NCBI GenBank assembly: GCA_002348465.1
Contig: DEBI01000014.1
Location: 1-27,546, forward strand
Length of the DNA stretch: 27,546 bases
Reading direction: 5' to 3'
Source: Gemmatimonadales bacterium UBA2960
GTDB taxonomy: Bacteria; Gemmatimonadota; Gemmatimonadetes; Longimicrobiales; Gaopeijiaceae
The position numbers and the translations under genes are program-made. Below, piece by piece: positions 23,502 through 27,546 of the stretch (positions within the stretch are counted from its first letter, which is position 1; every line of letters begins with the position of its first letter). Below the pieces are notes generated by a model that saw nothing but the letters and a program-made list of their open reading frames with translations, did not search any database and was not told the origin of the DNA.

Positions 23502-25295
23502 ATGAAGCACCCTATAGCGAGGGCAACTTTAACAGCGCTCGCCTTATCCTTCGCGGTAGCGGCTTGCACGGATGAAGAAACAACTCCCGTTGGCCCAACG
23601 ACTCCTCAGGCTCCTGGAGCCCCGGCGTCAGTTTCAGCAGTGGCTAATGGGACAACGGTCACCGTTTCTTTTTCAGCAGGGGCTAACGCCACGTCGCATC
23701 GAGTCGTCCTAACGGCAACTGGTGAATCCGATCGGTCTGAGACTACGACGGACACATCTGTCGAATTCTCGGGCTTGACGTTAAGCACCACATATGCAGC
23801 GACCGTATTTGCTATAAATGCTGGCGGTGAGGCTGCAGCATCGGCAGTAACGGTGACGATCGATGATCCGGTAGAAACCTTTGTGGAGGTGACCGCTGAC
23901 ATTCTGTCGAATACGACGTGGACCGCTGACAAGGTCTGGGTCATTGCACAGCCGATCTTCGTGGGTGTCGACTGTGGTACCGATGGGTCAGCAGCAGGGT
24001 GTACCCAAGCTACTTTGACCATTGAGCCGGGAACTACTGTCGTCGGGAAGAGCGATCTTCCTCAGGGCGTACGGGGCGCTTACCTCGTAGTCAGTCGCGG
24101 ATCGAAAATTGTTGCAGATGCGACAGGTGCGGATAGGGCTCCCACCGAAGCCGAGACGATTGTTTTCACCTCCGACAAGGCCAAAGGTGCCCGCGCTCGT
24201 GGAGACTGGGGCGGCCTAGTGATTAACGGTCGTGCTCAGACAAATGCCGGTGCCGAGGCTGAGGGTGAAGGGGACTCCGGTCTCTTTGGTGGGAACCTCG
24301 ACACGGACGACTCAGGAATTCTTCGCGGGGTCCGGATTGAGTTTGCCGGGGATGATGTGACCCCCACAGACCAGCTGAACGGTCTCGCACTTCAGGGTGT
24401 GGGTTCTGGAACAACGATTTCCTATCTCCAGATCCATTACAACGTCGATGACGGAATAGAGCCTTTCGGTGGTACGGTTTCCGTAGACCATATGGTAGTG
24501 ACGGGTATCGGTGATGATTCGGTCGATGGTACGGATGGCTACCGTGGATTTATGCAGTTCATCATCGGTCAGCAGCGTGGTGACGCTGCCGATAACGGTA
24601 TGGAAATATCCAACGATGGTGAGGATGCAGACGCTTCACCCAAGTCGACAGCAGTGATCGCAAACGCGACAATGATCGGTGCTGGTTTTGGCTCCGGTGA
24701 GATCGCTTTAGCAAATAATGGTGATCGCGGCGTTCAGTTCCGTGAGGGTTCGCATTACCGAGTGTACAATTCAATCTTCACTGGGTTCGGTGATGCTGGG
24801 TTCTGTGTCGAAAATGCGGGTACAGTGACCGCGGCCAACAATCGTCTTGGTGGGGCAACCGATCCTAAAACCACACTCTCGATCGAAGGGTCAGTTGTTT
24901 GGAATAATGCCGTTGCGGACGGTGGCGACGACAACTTTGAGGGCTGCTCAGGTTACAGCACCGCGGAGAACAAGACCTTCTTCACGACTTCTGGCTTCAA
25001 TAACCTAGTAGCTGATCCGCTCCTGCGGACCGGCTTCGACAGCATGGGAACACAGGCGTCTCCTCCGGACATTGTGGCATCTGCACTGCCGACCGGATAC
25101 ACGCCGTTTGACCTGACGAGTGTGGCTCTCGACGATGACGATTTATTCGCGCCGGCGGACGGACGCACGCTCGTTGATACCGACTACCCGGGTGCTGTGG
25201 CTCCGGGTACGGCCCTTGATCAGGCATGGTACTACGGATGGACTGTCTGGTCTGAGGATGGATCGGATTCGCGCGACAATCAAGCCGGGAACTAA
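23502..25295 (+). CDS. Surface lipoprotein partner: FnIII domain plus beta-helix-like repeats
   Basis: The 597-residue exported lipoprotein has signal peptide and lipobox VAAC with Cys22. Residues about 37-125 look like a fibronectin type III domain (GAPASVSAVANGTTVTVSFS through AINAGGEAAASAVTVT). The rest is Gly/Asp/Asn-rich with motifs LTIEPGTTVVGK, RGDWGGLVINGRA, LRGVRIEFAGDD, IHYNVDDGIEPFGG and NGDRGVQFREG, suggesting a right-handed parallel beta-helix-like, possibly calcium-binding, surface protein. I know this family from genes next to TonB-dependent receptors in Bacteroidetes and Gemmatimonadota; its function is not established. ATG 23502 is set by the signal peptide; the frame runs upstream to 23250, but that part overlaps the receptor. 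It lies 44 bp after the receptor. Confidence 0.9.
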   Translation: MKHPIARATLTALALSFAVAACTDEETTPVGPTTPQAPGAPASVSAVANGTTVTVSFSAGANATSHRVVLTATGESDRSETTTDTSVEFSGLTLSTTYAATVFAINAGGEAAASAVTVTIDDPVETFVEVTADILSNTTWTADKVWVIAQPIFVGVDCGTDGSAAGCTQATLTIEPGTTVVGKSDLPQGVRGAYLVVSRGSKIVADATGADRAPTEAETIVFTSDKAKGARARGDWGGLVINGRAQTNAGAEAEGEGDSGLFGGNLDTDDSGILRGVRIEFAGDDVTPTDQLNGLALQGVGSGTTISYLQIHYNVDDGIEPFGGTVSVDHMVVTGIGDDSVDGTDGYRGFMQFIIGQQRGDAADNGMEISNDGEDADASPKSTAVIANATMIGAGFGSGEIALANNGDRGVQFREGSHYRVYNSIFTGFGDAGFCVENAGTVTAANNRLGGATDPKTTLSIEGSVVWNNAVADGGDDNFEGCSGYSTAENKTFFTTSGFNNLVADPLLRTGFDSMGTQASPPDIVASALPTGYTPFDLTSVALDDDDLFAPADGRTLVDTDYPGAVAPGTALDQAWYYGWTVWSEDGSDSRDNQAGN

Positions 25296-25315
25296 GCGAA
25301 AGAAGGAGTCTGTAT

Positions 25316-25351
25316 GCTTGAAGGGGTGCGGTAACCCGCACCCCTTCAAGC
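25316..25351 (+). terminator. Perfect 16-bp stem-loop with TAAC loop
   Basis: GCTTGAAGGGGTGCGG (25316-25331) and its exact complement (25336-25351) enclose the tetraloop TAAC. It follows the lipoprotein stop by 20 bp. The stem is unusually long and GC-rich, but the sequence after it (TCCTTGATCTTT) has no long T-tract. It may be a terminator for the TonB receptor transcript, a bidirectional structure, or an mRNA 3'-end stabiliser separating it from the next gene. Confidence 0.55.
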
Positions 25352-25396
25352 TCCTTGATCTTTAAGAGCCTTAATAGGAAAAAAGGAGTCCGCGTT

Positions 25397-25906
25397 GTGA
25401 GAGTGCTCGGTTTGACCAGGCTGTCATTTGCCCTAACGACTGTGCTTGTCTGTGTTTCCTGTGTAGATGCAGATATTCCGCTATCCAATACCCATGAGAC
25501 TCCGGGGGCGGTGATCGAAGCGGTTCTCCTTGCCGTTGAGTCTGAAGACAGAGAAGCACTTCGCTCTCTTCTTCTCTCAAGGGAGGAGTTCGAGTCCTAT
25601 GTCTGGCCGGTATTGCCGGATCATGAGAACACCCAGTTGGAATTTTTCTGGGGAACGATGGAAATGAACACCCGCAAGGGTCTCAGACAGTTGGAGAATA
25701 ACTACGGGGGGATCCCAATTGAGGTTATCGGGATTGAGATGCCGTCGGAGGACGAGGTCGAGTCGTACGAAGATTTTACGTTCCACACCGGGGTCAAGGT
25801 CAGGGTGAGGAGGTTAGATACTGGGCAAGAGGGAGTTCTGCCCTCCTTCGATGGGTTTCTTGAATACCGGGGACGCTGGAAGCTCCTGAATTACCATGAG
25901 CTTTAG
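25397..25906 (+). CDS. Small secreted protein or lipoprotein, function unknown
   Basis: The 169-residue protein starts with GTG 25397 (GGAG 8 bp upstream), followed by a signal peptide (about 1-26) ending VLVCVSC. The last Cys could be lipidated, but position -3 is Cys, not Leu, so the lipobox is degenerate. The mature part has a helix (TPGAVIEAVLLAVESEDREAL) then LLLSREEFESYVWPVLP and a beta-rich C-terminus ending GFLEYRGRWKLLNYHEL. This resembles small exported proteins I recall from Gemmatimonadota with NTF2-like architecture. No function is known. A longer frame from 25355 would enter the hairpin region and lose the signal peptide N-terminus. Confidence 0.75.
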   Translation: MRVLGLTRLSFALTTVLVCVSCVDADIPLSNTHETPGAVIEAVLLAVESEDREALRSLLLSREEFESYVWPVLPDHENTQLEFFWGTMEMNTRKGLRQLENNYGGIPIEVIGIEMPSEDEVESYEDFTFHTGVKVRVRRLDTGQEGVLPSFDGFLEYRGRWKLLNYHEL

Positions 25907-26018
25907 GCCCTGAAACCCATGATATTTGGACGATATGGGGGTGGGGGGCCGACGAACTCTTGCGTCTTTCTTATCTTTATAAGGTGCAGTGCAGTTTGGA
26001 ATAAAGAGGACGCCCCCG

Positions 26019-27251
26019 ATGGAAGAGCCTTCGCTCATCTACGACTGGAACGAAGTGACACAGGACTTCCAGTGGAGTTCCATCGAGTCGGTCGAACTGG
26101 ACGACGAGACGTTGCGGGATGGGCTTCAAAATCCGTCCGTGGTCGATCCACCGATCTCAGAGAAGATCCGTCTGCTCCATTATATGGATCAGCTTGGGAT
26201 CACTACCGCAGACATTGGGCTTCCTGGAGCAGGACCGAGGGCGGTCGATGCGGTAACGGCACTAGCTCAAGAGGTCGTGGACTCGAAGCTCTCAATCGAC
26301 GTCAATTGTGCGGCGCGCACAGTGCTGGCCGATGTGCGACCCATTGTGGATATCAGTCAGAAAGTCGGCATCGCAATCGAGGCATGCACGTTCATCGGAA
26401 GTTCACCGATTCGACAGTATGCCGAAGATTGGACACTAGCGAAAATGCTGAGGGTCACAGAGGAGTCCGTGACCTTCGCGGTCAGGGAAGGACTTCCGGT
26501 GATGATGGTCACCGAGGATACAACGAGAGCGCACCCAGACGTCTTGAAGGAGTTATACAGCAAGGCGATCGAGTGGGGCGCCAGGCGCCTGTGTATAGCC
26601 GACACCGTTGGCCACGCGACGCCTGCAGGGGTCAGGGCGTTGGTTCGTTTCGTGATCGAAGAGATCGTCGAACCCTCCGGCGAATCAGTAGGGGTAGACT
26701 GGCACGGGCATCGAGATCGAGGCTTGGGGCTAGCCAACACTATGGCGGCGATCGAAGCGGGAGCGACCCGGGTGCATGGCACAGCTCTAGGAATAGGAGA
26801 GCGCTCAGGAAACACCGAGATGGACATGATCTTGGTGAACTTGAAGTTGTTGGGGGCACACGACGCGGATCTCAGTATGCTGCCCGAGTACTGCGAATTG
26901 GTCGCCGAGGCGTGTCAGATTCCCTTGGTTCACTCATACCCGGTGATTGGGGCAGACGCATTTCGCACGGGTACCGGGGTGCACGCCGCAGCGATCGTAA
27001 AGGCTCACGAGAAAGGCGACGAATGGCTTGCGGACCGAATCTATTCGGCGGTCCCCGCCTCAATGGTGGGGCGCAAGCAAGTGATCGAAATTGGACCGAT
27101 GTCGGGTCTTTCGAACGTGAAGTTTTGGCTCCGAGCGAACGGGTACAACCCCGAGGACGAGGAGCTCTGTATGAGGATCTTCCAGGCCGCGAAAAAGACG
27201 GACCGCACCCTTACGAAAGGAGAACTGGAAGTCCTCTGCAAGATGGGTTGA
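26019..27251 (+). CDS. LeuA/homocitrate-synthase-like DRE-TIM acyltransferase without regulatory domain
   Basis: The family condenses acetyl-CoA with a 2-oxoacid, as in 2-isopropylmalate synthase (leucine) and homocitrate synthase. The 410-residue protein has TLRDGLQ at 31-37, HGH metal ligands at 229-231 followed by RDRG, and GIGERSGN at 258-265. It lacks the C-terminal leucine-binding dimer domain of full-length LeuA (usually 500 or more residues). The family glutamate of the RDGEQ motif is a leucine here (RDGLQ). AAAGAGGA lies 8 bp before ATG 26019; an upstream GTG at 25989 adds 10 residues. Likely 2-isopropylmalate synthase-like, but homocitrate, citramalate or another substrate is possible. 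No leuBCD genes are nearby. Confidence 0.82.
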   Translation: MEEPSLIYDWNEVTQDFQWSSIESVELDDETLRDGLQNPSVVDPPISEKIRLLHYMDQLGITTADIGLPGAGPRAVDAVTALAQEVVDSKLSIDVNCAARTVLADVRPIVDISQKVGIAIEACTFIGSSPIRQYAEDWTLAKMLRVTEESVTFAVREGLPVMMVTEDTTRAHPDVLKELYSKAIEWGARRLCIADTVGHATPAGVRALVRFVIEEIVEPSGESVGVDWHGHRDRGLGLANTMAAIEAGATRVHGTALGIGERSGNTEMDMILVNLKLLGAHDADLSMLPEYCELVAEACQIPLVHSYPVIGADAFRTGTGVHAAAIVKAHEKGDEWLADRIYSAVPASMVGRKQVIEIGPMSGLSNVKFWLRANGYNPEDEELCMRIFQAAKKTDRTLTKGELEVLCKMG

Positions 27252-27303
27252 TCGTCAGTTTTGGTTCGCGGCTACTAGTCGCGCATGAGACGGCGAAAAA
27301 CCA

Positions 27304-27546
27304 ATGATGAGGTTAGCGCACAAGATCATGAAACAGTCAAATATCGAGACCACACCGCGCGTTCTTGTGGTTGAGGACGAGCCGGATATAGCTGCGCTTA
27401 TCGCGTATCAGCTCACTCGCGAAGGCTTCCGGGTTGAAACGATAGGCAATGGAACCGAGGCACTGGTCGCCATTGACAAGGAGGCCCCTGATCTGGTTGT
27501 GCTTGATAGAATGTTGCCTGGCCTGAGTGGGGATGAAGTGATCCAG
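27304..27546 (+). CDS. OmpR/PhoB-type response regulator, N-terminal part (cut by window edge)
   Basis: The open frame runs off the window. The visible 81 residues form a receiver domain: RVLVVEDEPDI gives the acidic pocket, and LVVLDRMLPGLSGDEV gives the phosphoacceptor aspartate (about residue 68 from ATG 27304). The next helix start is cut. The sequence pattern is closest to PhoB/OmpR receivers, so a winged-helix DNA-binding domain is expected downstream. In-frame starts are ATG 27304 or 27307 and ATG 27328; none has a good ribosome binding site. A residue after the aspartate is Arg where many PhoB proteins have Leu or Trp. Confidence 0.85.
   Translation, partial: MMRLAHKIMKQSNIETTPRVLVVEDEPDIAALIAYQLTREGFRVETIGNGTEALVAIDKEAPDLVVLDRMLPGLSGDEVIQ

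Noticed and set aside
25919..27307. Long plus-strand frame of about 460 codons overlapping the LeuA-like gene
   Set aside because: It is an arginine/glycine-rich shadow in another reading frame of a well-supported enzyme gene, with no recognisable domain.

Overview
The window is a dense, ordinary-looking bacterial chromosome segment of about 27.5 kb, with G+C roughly in the mid-fifties by eye. I see no mobile elements, CRISPR arrays, tRNA or rRNA genes. Several proteins resemble types I associate with Gemmatimonadota: a very large TonB-dependent receptor with an N-terminal regulatory-like domain paired with a beta-rich surface lipoprotein, a short LeuA-like DRE-TIM synthase, a small protein beginning MARHNREG beside rho, and a PTR1-like short-chain dehydrogenase. 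A diderm envelope is certain from the TonB receptor. The phylum is an inference from memory of protein families, not a search.

Layout. Rho (minus strand) opens the window, divergent from a small conserved-looking protein. Next come tandem flavoprotein disulfide-reductase relatives: a YumC-type ferredoxin-NADP reductase and thioredoxin reductase. A minus-strand PTR1/FolM-like short-chain dehydrogenase is followed by a secreted YHYH-DUF305 lipoprotein, fumarase C and endonuclease IV. At 9.5-11.9 kb lies a tight cluster of a 6-pyruvoyl-tetrahydropterin-synthase-type protein, GTP cyclohydrolase I and an SDR, followed by a Trm112-like zinc-ribbon protein. The first three have the family composition of a tetrahydrobiopterin (BH4) pathway. 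A stretch with several inverted repeats precedes the cluster.

From 12.0 to 16.6 kb a colinear run encodes a TPR protein, an OsmC-like protein, a long-chain acyl-CoA synthetase, CutA, a lysine-tailed TPR protein and a TerB-like protein. Two small membrane proteins follow. A translationally coupled minus-strand pair (DUF1499-like and DUF445) then faces a sugar-phosphate nucleotidyltransferase. The last block, 20.6-27.5 kb, holds the TonB-dependent receptor, its companion FnIII/beta-helix-like lipoprotein, a very strong 16-bp hairpin, a second secreted protein, a LeuA-like synthase, and the first part of a PhoB-type response regulator cut by the window edge.

The most interesting items are the pterin cluster with its leader, the PTR1-like SDR whose catalytic tyrosine position is histidine, the YHYH-DUF305 fusion, and the TonB-receptor/lipoprotein module. 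Nothing here is a clear defence system or an obviously new enzyme system.
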